Assembly (NCBI RefSeq): GCF_044762655.1
Contig: NZ_JBIWER010000001.1
Span: 372,001-436,000, forward strand
DNA length: 64,000 bases
Reading direction: 5' to 3'
DNA from: Psychrobacillus sp044762655
Lineage (GTDB): Bacteria; Bacillota; Bacilli; Bacillales_A; Planococcaceae
The notes under the pieces are model-generated. The model did no database searches. It was not told the DNA's origin and worked only from the letters and a program-made list of their open reading frames with translations. A program made the translations under genes and the position numbers. Below are positions 1-8,260 of the stretch, in pieces (the stretch's first letter is position 1; each line of letters opens with the position of its first letter).

Positions 1-533
1 TGAATATGACCATGAACGATTGCTTCGTAAGTTCGCGAAATCTGTCCTGACTTTTGCATTTCACTCAGCAAATGATGAGCATGCCGATGCTTCGCTACAC
101 AAATGATGCCAGAGGTGTTTTTATCTAACCTAGTTACTATGTGTACTGTGGAGGATAGCCCACTTTTCTCCATATATCCCGCAATATAGTTCGCCATTGT
201 CCCGGTCGGATGCTCTCGAGATGGAATAGTGCTTACTCCTGCATCCTTAGTTAGGATGAGAAGATGGTCATCCTCCATCAAAATTGGAAACTCTACTTGC
301 TGTGGGATGAGGCCAGCACTTTTTTTCTCTGGTGGAAATGTGATCTGAACCTTATCACCTAGATCTAATCTATGGCGTACTGTCTTCTCTTCTCCGTTGA
401 CTGTAATTTTTCCACCCTCATATTTTATACTTGTCAATGCTTTTTTCGAAATACCATATTGTCGAATTGCATCTCGAAGTAGTTGTTCTGTTTTATTTAC
501 TTGAAATGTCAGTTGGATTAACTCTTTTTTCAT
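1..533 (-). CDS. yjbO: RluA-family pseudouridine synthase, 3' part cut off by window edge
   Basis: The first 177 codons are visible; the gene runs off the left edge. It should isomerise specific uridines in RNA to pseudouridine in the cytoplasm. Residues 1-70 look like an S4-type RNA-binding lead-in. The RluA signature RLDKNTSG lies at about residues 135-142, with the catalytic Asp at 137. Its ATG overlaps the NAD kinase stop (ATGA), so the two are translationally coupled. The order yjbM-nadK-yjbO matches Bacillus subtilis. The target uridine cannot be told from sequence. Confidence 0.9.
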   Translation of the reverse strand, partial: MKKELIQLTFQVNKTEQLLRDAIRQYGISKKALTSIKYEGGKITVNGEEKTVRHRLDLGDKVQITFPPEKKSAGLIPQQVEFPILMEDDHLLILTKDAGVSTIPSREHPTGTMANYIAGYMEKSGLSSTVHIVTRLDKNTSGIICVAKHRHAHHLLSEMQKSGQISRTYEAIVHGHI

Positions 534-1336
534 ATTTCCAAATCACTATCGATAAAGGAGGCATGTACTCTATGCCAAAATGGAAATGACCTAAATCTAG
601 CAAAGCGAACTTTTTCATCTGCTACTCGATACTTAATGGACTGAACATCTTTGTGTAATAACTGAAGATGATCAACTGTTACCATGAAATCTGGTCCTTT
701 GACGGGTTTTAGTAAGCAAGAATGATGTTTTGGTAAAACAAGTGATGAACCAACTGTACGGAAAACCCTGTTATTAATGGAAGCAATTTCTGCGAGTTGA
801 ATAGCTTCTAATGAGGGATGCACAATGGCCCCACCAAGTGCTTTGTTATATGCAGTACTCCCCGAAGGAGTCGACATACATAACCCATCGCCTCTAAACC
901 GCTCGAAATGGTCTCCATTTAGCTCCACATCCATTACTAAAGTAACATCTGGGGATTTTACCGTAGACTCGTTTAATGCCAAATAAACTGAACTGTCCTC
1001 GCCATGTCTATAATTGATCGTCACTTCCAGTAAAGGGTATTCTATTACTTCAAATTCTTTTTTCGCTATACTTATGACTAATTTTTCAATCTCTTCGGGT
1101 TTCCAATCTGCATAAAATCCTAGGTGCCCAGTGTGCAGACCTACAAATGCCACCGAAGTGGTTAAATGCTTATACTTATGGAAGGCGTGTAACAATGTAC
1201 CGTCCCCACCGATCGATAGCACAATATCGGGATTTTCTTCATCTAAAATAAGCCCAAAATCTACTAAATACGTTATTGCACTTTCCATTAATTGATTGGA
1301 TAAATCATCATTTCGAGACAATACAAAAAATTTCAT
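530..1336 (-). CDS. nadK: NAD kinase
   Basis: ATP-dependent phosphorylation of NAD to NADP in the cytoplasm. The 268-residue length is normal for the Bacillus PpnKA type. The ATP-binding GGDGT motif is at residues 43-47, and the NE/ST substrate motif (LALNEST) is near 120. The gene sits 3 bp downstream of the alarmone synthetase yjbM and overlaps the pseudouridine synthase by 4 bp, so the three form one operon. The SD is a GAGG at the yjbM stop. Confidence 0.96.
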   Translation of the reverse strand: MKFFVLSRNDDLSNQLMESAITYLVDFGLILDEENPDIVLSIGGDGTLLHAFHKYKHLTTSVAFVGLHTGHLGFYADWKPEEIEKLVISIAKKEFEVIEYPLLEVTINYRHGEDSSVYLALNESTVKSPDVTLVMDVELNGDHFERFRGDGLCMSTPSGSTAYNKALGGAIVHPSLEAIQLAEIASINNRVFRTVGSSLVLPKHHSCLLKPVKGPDFMVTVDHLQLLHKDVQSIKYRVADEKVRFARFRSFPFWHRVHASFIDSDLEI

Positions 1337-1339
1337 GAT

Positions 1340-2014
1340 TTAGGTGCCCTCTCTTTCATTTTTCGATTCAAGTAGACTTGGATGCGAAAGTTCTTTGTTT
1401 TCACTAAAGTATTTTTGTGCTTCTTGAATTTCTCCACGTATGAGAGACATTTCTTCATCTAGTCGAAATGCTGCTTCTGCTGCATATTGTAGTCTCTTTT
1501 TTATTTCTTCCGGGAATATTCCCTTATACTTGTAATTTAACGAATGTTCTATAGATGCCCAGAAATTCATGGCTAAAGTTCGGATTTGAATCTCTGCAAG
1601 AATATTTATCTCCCCGTGTATTGTTTGAACGGGATATTCAATAATCATATGATATGATCTATACCCACTTTGTTTTTTATGGGAAATATAATCGCGCTCC
1701 TCGACTACTCTTATATCATTTCTAGCACGCAATAAATCAACAACCGTTTCTATATCATCGACAAATTGACACATCATCCGCAAACCAGCAATATCCGGAA
1801 TTTCTTGCGCCAACGTATCAGAAGGCTCAAATATTATTCCTTTTTCTAAAGATTTATCATATATACTCGCCAACGGTTTGACACGACCAGTTACAAACTC
1901 AATAGGTGAATTTGTGTTCTCCCTCTCAAACTGCGCTCGCATTCCTTTTAATTTTACTTTTAACTCTGAAACCGCCTGCTTGTACGGTTCTAAAAAGCGA
2001 TCCCATTGACCCAT
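1340..2014 (-). CDS. yjbM: Small alarmone synthetase (RelQ/SasB type)
   Basis: Single-domain (p)ppGpp synthetase that transfers pyrophosphate from ATP to GDP or GTP, without the hydrolase domain of full-length Rel. Visible motifs are GRVKPLASIYDK (43-54), the AGLRMMC strand, SHKKQSGYRSYH (111-122) and EIQIRT followed by the WASIEH helix (141-157). An ATG 21 bp further up (2035) is in frame, but a GGAGGT lies 7 nt before the ATG at 2014, and that start also gives the usual N-terminus. It forms an operon with nadK and yjbO. Its product length is 224 residues against about 211 in B. subtilis. Confidence 0.95.
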   Translation of the reverse strand: MGQWDRFLEPYKQAVSELKVKLKGMRAQFERENTNSPIEFVTGRVKPLASIYDKSLEKGIIFEPSDTLAQEIPDIAGLRMMCQFVDDIETVVDLLRARNDIRVVEERDYISHKKQSGYRSYHMIIEYPVQTIHGEINILAEIQIRTLAMNFWASIEHSLNYKYKGIFPEEIKKRLQYAAEAAFRLDEEMSLIRGEIQEAQKYFSENKELSHPSLLESKNEREGT

Positions 2015-2046
2015 AAGCTTGACCTCCACTTCCATTGACCTAACGA

Positions 2047-2430
2047 CTATGCTTGTAAAATTTCACTAAATGCTACTTCCACTGCTTTGGAAAATTCAGC
2101 ACCGTAATTGTCATTACCTTCAATATTGAAAATAAGCATGTCTAGCTCTTCTTTAAAGCCATGTAAAGTCAACTCTTTGTCACCGATTTGCAACGATGGA
2201 TCATCTACAGCTTTTAAGGTAGTTACGAGCAATGGCCAAACTTCTTGACCAAACTTTAAATAATGATAACCTGTTTCATCTTCTAATAGATAGATAAAAG
2301 CAATGGAATCCGAATCAGTAATCATTTGACCAGACGCTTTTAGATGAGAATCATTAGGTAATACCTCTAGCGTAAAACGTATATCATTTTCTAACTGAAC
2401 TCCACTGTGCACATTATAAGTAATAGGCAA
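2047..2430 (-). CDS. yjbL: UPF0738 family protein YjbL
   Basis: A 127-residue acidic soluble protein with no signal peptide or membrane segment. I recognise it as the UPF0738/YjbL family from its position between yjbM and yjbK and from its length. No catalytic motif is visible and the family has no assigned function. It lies 32 bp upstream of yjbM on the same strand and may lead that operon. Confidence 0.8.
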   Translation of the reverse strand: MPITYNVHSGVQLENDIRFTLEVLPNDSHLKASGQMITDSDSIAFIYLLEDETGYHYLKFGQEVWPLLVTTLKAVDDPSLQIGDKELTLHGFKEELDMLIFNIEGNDNYGAEFSKAVEVAFSEILQA

Positions 2431-2473
2431 AATAATCGTTCCTTTCTGTCCATTCTTCCACTATTTTAACATA

Positions 2474-2500
2474 TTGAAACTCGTTGAAAAGCGCTATAAT
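2474..2500 (+). promoter_or_regulatory. Candidate sigma-A promoter for yjbK
   Basis: TTGAAA at 2474-2479 and TATAAT at 2495-2500, with a short 15-bp spacer. The -10 is perfect but the spacing is suboptimal. Confidence 0.4.
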
Positions 2501-2526
2501 AGAAATTATAGGAAAGGTCGTGTATT

Positions 2527-3102
2527 ATGCAAATCGAAAAAGAAATAGAATTTAAAAATTTACTAACCAAGCAAGAGTTCGAGCTTTTTGTTTCCATTTT
2601 TCAGGTTGACCAAGAGGACTTCCACTCGCAAACAAATTATTACTTTGACACAGAAGATAACTTTTTTAAGGACAAGGGAATAGGTTTTCGCTTACGCATT
2701 TTAAAAGAAAAAAATGAACTAACACTTAAACGTCCATTAGTAGAACATGTTATGGAAGAAAATACGGTAACTGTATCTGACCAGGAGAGGGATATCATTA
2801 TCCAAGAAACCACTTTTCCTTCTATTCCCTTTCTAGAGCAATTTAATCTTGTTTCTCCTTTAAAATGTATTGGTAGTCTACAAACTAATCGTGTACAGAT
2901 TCCTTTTGAAAATGGAAATCTTTTTTTAGATCATTCCATTTATGGTCAAACAGAGGATTTTGAGGTAGAATATGAGAGTAGTGATGTAAAATATGGAGAA
3001 AAAGTGTTTCTCGATTTATTAGATTCACATAGTATTCCTATTAGACACACAGATAAAAAAATTGCTCGCCTTGTGAAATATAACGCTATGTTGAAAGGTT
3101 GA
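2527..3102 (+). CDS. yjbK: CYTH-domain phosphohydrolase family protein YjbK
   Basis: A 191-residue CYTH (CyaB/thiamine triphosphatase tunnel fold) protein. The defining N-terminal ExExK motif is present as EKEIEFK (residues 4-10), and charged residues lining a tunnel recur (FRLRILKEK, LTLKRP, YDTD-like YFDTEDNFF). Family members bind triphosphate substrates with a divalent metal; the substrate here is unknown. It is divergent from yjbL and overlaps or abuts cwlQ, so the two are coexpressed. Confidence 0.88.
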   Translation: MQIEKEIEFKNLLTKQEFELFVSIFQVDQEDFHSQTNYYFDTEDNFFKDKGIGFRLRILKEKNELTLKRPLVEHVMEENTVTVSDQERDIIIQETTFPSIPFLEQFNLVSPLKCIGSLQTNRVQIPFENGNLFLDHSIYGQTEDFEVEYESSDVKYGEKVFLDLLDSHSIPIRHTDKKIARLVKYNAMLKG

Positions 3103-3107
3103 TCCCT

Positions 3108-3761
3108 TTGGATATTCAATCCCTAAAAGTTTTAATGGAGATAGATGCAATGCAGTCATTAGGAAGTGTACAAAGCGCTCAAAACAACTCTTCTACTTCT
3201 TCCATGTTTTCAGAAATGTTAGGACAAGTTTTGCAAGCAAGTACTGGTGATTCACCGTCTGAAAATTTATCTTCTTTACTATATAGTGGTACCTCCTCTG
3301 TATTTGTTCCATCTAATTTAAACTTAGAGCAGAGTACCTTAAAAGAAGCCATTTCTACTAAGTTATCCACTACTACAAAATATGGAACCGATTTTGATGA
3401 AATCATCAAAAAAGCCGCTGCAACGTACAATGTTCCTGAAAAGCTTATTTCATCCATTATCAAACAAGAATCGAATTTTAACCCTTCAGCTACTAGTTCT
3501 GCAGGTGCTTCAGGTTTAATGCAATTAATGCCAGGTACAGCTAAGTATCTAGGCGTTACAAATACATTAGATCCAGAACAAAATATAATGGGTGGAGCAA
3601 AATATATAAGTCAAATGCTTTCTAAATTTGGTGGGAATATGGAAACTGCGCTAGCCGCATATAACGCAGGTCCTGGAGCAGTAAAAAAATATGATGGTAT
3701 ACCACCTTATAAAGAAACACAAAATTACGTAAAAAAAGTGATGAATTACTTCCATGCATAA
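3108..3761 (+). CDS. cwlQ: Lytic transglycosylase (SLT domain)
   Basis: Muramidase-type enzyme cleaving peptidoglycan glycan strands. The C-terminal half carries the SLT fold: catalytic Glu in IIKQESNFNP, the SSAGASGLMQLMPGTAKYLG block, and AAYNAGPGAV. The N-terminal ~100 residues are Ser-rich and low complexity with no clear signal peptide, as in B. subtilis YjbJ/CwlQ. A TTG at 3099 overlaps the yjbK stop, but AAAGG sits directly against it. The TTG at 3108 has that AAAGG at 9 nt and gives the expected N-terminus, so I chose it. Confidence 0.88.
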   Translation: MDIQSLKVLMEIDAMQSLGSVQSAQNNSSTSSMFSEMLGQVLQASTGDSPSENLSSLLYSGTSSVFVPSNLNLEQSTLKEAISTKLSTTTKYGTDFDEIIKKAAATYNVPEKLISSIIKQESNFNPSATSSAGASGLMQLMPGTAKYLGVTNTLDPEQNIMGGAKYISQMLSKFGGNMETALAAYNAGPGAVKKYDGIPPYKETQNYVKKVMNYFHA

Positions 3762-3771
3762 CTAAAGCACT

Positions 3772-3804
3772 AACAATCTATTAATATTAATAGGTTGTTT
3801 TTTT
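3772..3804 (+). terminator. Intrinsic terminator after cwlQ
   Basis: AACAATCTATTA pairs with TAATAGGTTGTT around a 4-nt loop, followed by a run of T. Confidence 0.85.
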
Positions 3805-3819
3805 ACCGCTTCATTTAGG

Positions 3820-4137
3820 CTTATTTGATAAACTGCAATGCTTGCGATAGCACTTACTAGCGTTAGGAGATCAGTTACTACTTGTGCTTTGTCGAATTTA
3901 CTCTCGTTACTCAACGACTTACTTACGCTCACACATCGTTAACTTGCTCTCAAGTTCGATTTACTTTCTAAAAGGGAAGATAATATATAATTTCCTACAT
4001 TATTTTGAATGCTATAAAAGGCTCTTGCAATAATAAATATGTGCTTAGAAGTATGAGTTTTATTAGGATCCGTTAACTCATTGGGTCTATCAAAATACCT
4101 AGTCATTCCTATGAGGTAATCTAATTGTTTGAGATAT
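3820..4137. other. Non-coding gap rich in degenerate TTACTC-type motifs
   Basis: No supported gene. Between 3890 and 3960 the motif TTACTC or close variants recurs four to five times (TTACTCTCG at 3898, TTACTCAACG at 3907, then TTACTTACGC and TTGCTCTC). The same style appears at 49.49-49.59 kb and, inverted, at 55.80-55.87 kb. A 115-codon antisense frame across 3939-4286 is explained by yjbI on the other strand. Confidence 0.5.
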
Positions 4138-4166
4138 TTGGATTTCGTTGATAGAATAGGTATAGT
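4138..4166 (+). promoter_or_regulatory. Sigma-A promoter of yjbI-spxH
   Basis: TTGGAT (4138-4143), 17-bp spacer, TATAGT (4161-4166), about 25 bp before the yjbI start. Confidence 0.65.
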
Positions 4167-4189
4167 GCTAGAGCAAAGGGGTAAAGAAA

Positions 4190-4585
4190 ATGACACAGAA
4201 GCCAATACTTCCTTACGATGAAATTGGAGCAGAGAAATTACATCTGCTTGTCGATACATTTTATGGCAATGTCGCAAAGCATCCACTTCTTATACCGATT
4301 TTTCCAAATGATTTATCGGAAACTGCTAGAAAACAAAAACAATTTCTCACTCAATATTTAGGTGGACCTAATTTATATACAGAAGAACACGGGCATCCGA
4401 TGATGAAAATGCGTCACAATCCTTTTCCTATTACACCTGAACGAGCACAAGCTTGGCTTTCTTGCATGAGAGATGCAATGGATAAGGTAGGATTAGAAGG
4501 CAAATTTCGTGATACTTTCTATAGACGTTTAGAGCTTACAGCAAACCACATGGTCAATCAAATGAGTCATGAGGAGGAAGAATAG
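4190..4585 (+). CDS. yjbI: Group II truncated haemoglobin
   Basis: A 131-residue 2-on-2 globin. The proximal haem ligand is His76 in MRHNPF, the group II Trp is W88 (QAWL), and the B10 Tyr is Y25 (TFYGNV). It binds O2 in the cytoplasm. In Bacillales it is cotranscribed with the Spx adaptor gene, and here its TAG stop shares a base with the next GTG start. The SD AAAGGGG precedes the ATG by 8 nt. The physiological role remains unproven; a link to thiol or oxidative stress is inferred from the operon. Confidence 0.93.
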   Translation: MTQKPILPYDEIGAEKLHLLVDTFYGNVAKHPLLIPIFPNDLSETARKQKQFLTQYLGGPNLYTEEHGHPMMKMRHNPFPITPERAQAWLSCMRDAMDKVGLEGKFRDTFYRRLELTANHMVNQMSHEEEE

Positions 4586-5400
4586 TGTCAAGAATACAAA
4601 TTCCGTCTGAGACGTTCACATCCCCTTTAGTAAACAAGCCGCTGGAAATGTATGTTTTTTTGGACCCACTTTGTCCAACTTGTTGGGATATGCAACCTAC
4701 CCTACGGAAATTGCAAGTTGAGTACGGACAGTATTTTACTGTACGAACAGTGCTAAGTACTCAATTGAATAATTTAAATGCAATTTGTAATTTTCCAAGT
4801 GCCAATTTGAGTAATGGTTCATATAATATTTCTAAAATAGAGCATTCCGTTTTTCCTTCTATCGCTGTGAAAGCAGCTGAATTTCAAGGAAAAAAAGCAG
4901 CTCTACGATTTCTCATAAAAATACAAGAATACATGTTTTTGAAAACTAAAAAAGTCACATCCTTTTCCGTTTTACAGGAGATAGCAGATGAAGTTAAACT
5001 TGATGTAGATGAATTTACACGTGACTTTCTTTCCAATGAATGTGCTAGATCCTTCCAAAGCGACCTATCCATTACTTGTGAAATGGAAGTAGATACTTTT
5101 CCAAGTGTTGTATTCTTTAATGAAAATATTGAAGATGAAGGTATAAAAATAGCTGGAAATTATCCTTATGAGATATATGTACAGATTTTACAAGAAATGC
5201 TTTATGAAAAACCAGAAGTTCAAGAGCCTCCTTTACTGGAAAAACTTTTTGATCGTTTCTATTCTTTAACTACAAATGAAATTGCCAGCTATTATAATAT
5301 TTCTAATCAATTAGCCGAACGTGAGCTTAAAAAACTACTATTATTGCAAAAGGTTGAAAGACTTGTCTTACCAAACACCGTATTATGGCGGTTAAAATAA
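4585..5400 (+). CDS. spxH: ClpXP adaptor protein SpxH (DsbA-like)
   Basis: Adaptor that delivers Spx to ClpXP for degradation. The 271-residue protein has a thioredoxin/DsbA-like N-terminal half with CPTC at residues 30-33 inside FLDPLCPTCW, matching the family's FxDPLCPxCW signature. The His/Cys-rich extreme N-terminus of B. subtilis YjbH is shorter here. The GTG start overlaps the yjbI stop. Its substrate gene spx lies 5 kb away on the opposite strand. Confidence 0.93.
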   Translation: MSRIQIPSETFTSPLVNKPLEMYVFLDPLCPTCWDMQPTLRKLQVEYGQYFTVRTVLSTQLNNLNAICNFPSANLSNGSYNISKIEHSVFPSIAVKAAEFQGKKAALRFLIKIQEYMFLKTKKVTSFSVLQEIADEVKLDVDEFTRDFLSNECARSFQSDLSITCEMEVDTFPSVVFFNENIEDEGIKIAGNYPYEIYVQILQEMLYEKPEVQEPPLLEKLFDRFYSLTTNEIASYYNISNQLAERELKKLLLLQKVERLVLPNTVLWRLK

Positions 5401-5444
5401 AAAAATAGCAGCCTATCTTATAAAAAGATAGGCTGCTATTTTTC
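5401..5444 (+). terminator. Intrinsic terminator after spxH
   Basis: AAAAATAGCAGCCTATCTT pairs perfectly with its complement around ATAA, ending in a T run. Confidence 0.93.
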
Positions 5445-5463
5445 TATTATAGTAGAAATCATT

Positions 5464-5600
5464 TTGTTTAGAACAAAAGCGCAAGCGCTTATGTTAGCCC
5501 CAAAAAGAGCTGGAACATTTGCAATAAAAGCGCTCTTTGCCTCCATTCGTAAGTCTAAAGCGAATCGATGGGCTATGCTCTGGAGTCTGGACGGAGAATC
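5464..5600. repeat. Palindrome-rich intergenic element
   Basis: Begins with a hairpin AAGCGC-AA-GCGCTT near 5478-5491 and continues through GAGCTGGAACATTTGC. A 67-codon frame crosses it (5464-5667) but has no usable SD and no protein-like composition. Its style resembles short dispersed elements common between genes in Bacillaceae. No second copy is visible in this window. Confidence 0.35.
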
Positions 5601-5829
5601 ACTTTATAAAGGAAAGTTGCTTTCAACATCGCATATAATAAGCGGTCTTTCTCTATCTAATATATAAATTATATTCTGCTTTCTTCATCTATCATAGAAT
5701 AGTATTTCTAATAAAAAAGGTTACTAATATTTTGAATGGATTACTAAAAATTTGACCAATCTATTTATGTTAACGATAAGCTATGCCAAATCTATTAGTG
5801 TATTATTACACATTAATTGGTTTACTTTA

Positions 5830-6120
5830 TAGGTGGCGTCTCCAGAGGGAAAAGCGTTAGGCGAAGAACCCGCGGCGAAGTCAGACATTGACCGAACTTT
5901 TTTTGTCCAATGTCTCTGGGTCGAGTAATCGCAGGAGCATATCGCTAGGAAGCTGAGGCAACGCTTAGCTAGATAGCGTCCAACTGTTTCTGCACCGCTA
6001 CTCTAGCTTCGAAACATGAAAATGCGCTGTAACCGAAATCAAAGGATTATTCATTCTTACAAAGTCCCTTGAACCCAGTGTTCACGGGACAGTTTTATAT
6101 ACTTTCTAATCTTTCAAAAA
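5830..6120. repeat. Dispersed intergenic element, copy A
   Basis: The stretch 5902-6120 aligns, with small gaps, to 38895-39077: CCAATGTCT, a GAGTAAYCGCAGRAGCATAT block, CTGAGGCAAMGCTTAGCTAG, GATTATTYATTCTTAC, AGTCCCTT, GTGTTCACGRGAC and CTTTCAAAA all recur in order. Its left part (TGGCGTCTCCAGAGGGAAAAGCG) resembles the GC-rich family at 49.2 and 56.2 kb. No coding frame runs through it. Between 5445 and 6377 I see only this element, the palindromic element before it and hairpins. Confidence 0.75.
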
Positions 6121-6123
6121 AAA

Positions 6124-6163
6124 AGAAAATGCCCATTTCCTCCTACCGAGGAAAGGGCATTTT
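6124..6163. terminator. Long hairpin at the end of the repeat element
   Basis: GAAAATGCCC pairs with GGGCATTTTC, and inside it TTTCCTC pairs with GAGGAAA around a 4-nt loop. It could terminate from either side. No gene ends directly before it on the plus strand. Confidence 0.55.
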
Positions 6164-6348
6164 CATTTACAAAGGGGATGGGAGAAATGTTCACGTTCAA
6201 ACAAAGGGGTGTATGTTATCTTGTGATTTATTTCACACTCTTACTTTAACACGTCATTTTGTAAAATACAATATATTCACTTCGCATTTCACAAATTCGT
6301 CATACATCATTGGACGTCCTACCTTTAACTGTTATTATATGGAACATT

Positions 6349-6375
6349 AAAAGCCTGGCAGATCGCCAGGCTTTT
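6349..6375 (-). terminator. Intrinsic terminator of pepF
   Basis: AAAAGCCTGGC pairs with GCCAGGCTTTT around a 5-nt loop, 3 bp past the pepF stop. Confidence 0.9.
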
Positions 6376-6377
6376 AG

Positions 6378-8198
6378 TTATTCCCCTAAAAGTAGTTGTT
6401 CCAATTCATTTAACTTTTCTTCAAATACACGACATGCTTCTTCAATAGGAGCAGCCGTATTCATATCTACTCCTGCCTTTTTCAATACTTCAATTGGATA
6501 ATCTGAGCAGCCCGCTTTTAAGAACTCATTAATATAACGGTCTACAGCCGGCTTTCCTTCTGAAAGAATTTGATTGCTAAGTGCAGTAGCTGCGCTTAAA
6601 CCAGTAGCATATTGGTATACATAGTAGTTATAGTAGAAATGAGGAATTCTTGCCCATTCCAACCCTATTTGCTCATCAATTACAATTTCATCACCAAAGT
6701 ATTTCTGATTTAACTTATAATATTCCTCTGTTAGTTTATCCGCTGTTAATGCTTCACCATTTTGATCTAACTGGTGAATAATATGTTCAAACTCTGCAAA
6801 CATCGTTTGACGGAAAACAGTTCCACGGAAACCTTCTAACCAGTGATTTAACAAGTAAATACGTTTCTTAGGATCGTCAATTGTTTTAAGTAAGTAATCG
6901 TTCAATAATGCCTCGTTACAAGTTGAGGCTACTTCTGCCACAAATATTGAATAATCTCCGTAAACATAAGGTTGGTTTGCTCTAGTATAATAACTATGAA
7001 TACTATGACCAAATTCATGTGCCAATGTAAAAAGGTTATTTACGTTATTTTGCCAGTTCATCAGTATATATGGATTCGTACCGTATGTTCCAGAAGAATA
7101 AGCACCAGATCTCTTTCCTTTCGTTTCCACTACGTCAACCCAACGGCTTTCAAGCCCTTTCTTGACGATAGATACGTATTCCTCTCCTAAAGGTTCAAAG
7201 CTCTTAATCATTGCATCACAAGCCTCTTCATACGTATATTCCATATTCAGTTCTTTCACTAACGGTGTATAAAGATCCCACATATGCAATTCATCTAAAC
7301 CCAATACTTTTTTACGTAGAGCTACATATCGATGAAGTAAATGGACGTTTTTATTAATAGTATTTACTAAGTTGTCATATACACTTTCAGGAATATGATT
7401 GTTAGACATCGCAGCTTCACGCGCTGATCCGTAGTTTCGAATTTTCGCGTTGACATTGTCTCCTTTAATATTTCCTGTTAATGTTGACGCAAATGTATTA
7501 CGGAATTTACCATACGTATCATACATTGCTTTAAATGCATCCTCACGCACACGAGGGTCCTCACTTTCTAAGAAACGTGAAAATCTGCCATGTGTTAGTT
7601 GCACATCATTACCATCTTCATCTTTAATAGTTGGAAATTCTAAATCTGCATTATTTAACTTTCCAAAAGTATCCGATGAAGCTCCAGCAACTTCAGATAA
7701 TTGTGCTAATAATGCTTCCTGTTCTTTTGGAAGCACGTGTGGTCGTTCTTTGTTAATTTCCTCAAGTAATTGTCTGTATACTTGTAAATTTTTATTTTCA
7801 GCTAAATAATTGGCAATAACACTCTCATCCAATGAAAGAATCTCTGGAACTAAAAAGGATAGCTCTGTAGAAACTTTCACATATAATGATTTAATGCGAC
7901 TATCCATCGCCTGATATGTGCTATTAGCTGTATCTTGGTCTGTACGCATATGCGCAAATGTATATAGCTTTCGCAGTCTAGAAGTAACTTCATCACGATA
8001 AGTCAACACTTCAAGTAAAGCATTTGCTCCACTATCGATTGTTCCCTGATATGAAGAAGCCTTCTCTGATAATGTAGAAACCTCTTGATACTCTTTCTCC
8101 CATTCATCATTGGAGGCAAAAATATCTTCTAATTTCCATGTTAACTTTTCTTCGACTTCTTCACGAGTCAAAATTTTGTTTTTTGTATCTGCCGTCAA
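6378..8198 (-). CDS. pepF: Oligoendopeptidase F
   Basis: Zinc metallopeptidase of family M3 that cleaves short cytoplasmic peptides. The HEFGH zinc motif is at about residues 394-398 of the 606-residue product, followed by the downstream Glu region. The longest frame begins at an ATG at 8237. I prefer the TTG at 8198 because AAGGGGG precedes it by 7 nt and the ATG has no SD. The order coiA-pepF is as in B. subtilis, but pepF has its own 60-bp gap after coiA, so readthrough is possible. Confidence 0.94.
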   Translation of the reverse strand: MTADTKNKILTREEVEEKLTWKLEDIFASNDEWEKEYQEVSTLSEKASSYQGTIDSGANALLEVLTYRDEVTSRLRKLYTFAHMRTDQDTANSTYQAMDSRIKSLYVKVSTELSFLVPEILSLDESVIANYLAENKNLQVYRQLLEEINKERPHVLPKEQEALLAQLSEVAGASSDTFGKLNNADLEFPTIKDEDGNDVQLTHGRFSRFLESEDPRVREDAFKAMYDTYGKFRNTFASTLTGNIKGDNVNAKIRNYGSAREAAMSNNHIPESVYDNLVNTINKNVHLLHRYVALRKKVLGLDELHMWDLYTPLVKELNMEYTYEEACDAMIKSFEPLGEEYVSIVKKGLESRWVDVVETKGKRSGAYSSGTYGTNPYILMNWQNNVNNLFTLAHEFGHSIHSYYTRANQPYVYGDYSIFVAEVASTCNEALLNDYLLKTIDDPKKRIYLLNHWLEGFRGTVFRQTMFAEFEHIIHQLDQNGEALTADKLTEEYYKLNQKYFGDEIVIDEQIGLEWARIPHFYYNYYVYQYATGLSAATALSNQILSEGKPAVDRYINEFLKAGCSDYPIEVLKKAGVDMNTAAPIEEACRVFEEKLNELEQLLLGE

Positions 8199-8260
8199 AC
8201 TATGTTCCCCCTTATATTGTTTCGAATTTCGAATCACTTACTATTTTCTCAATTTTCTAA

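Noticed and set aside
3939..4286. 115-codon minus-strand frame
   Set aside because: It is antisense to the start of yjbI, has no SD, and its composition is not protein-like.
5464..5667. 67-codon plus-strand frame after spxH
   Set aside because: It starts without an SD inside a palindromic element; better explained as repeat sequence.
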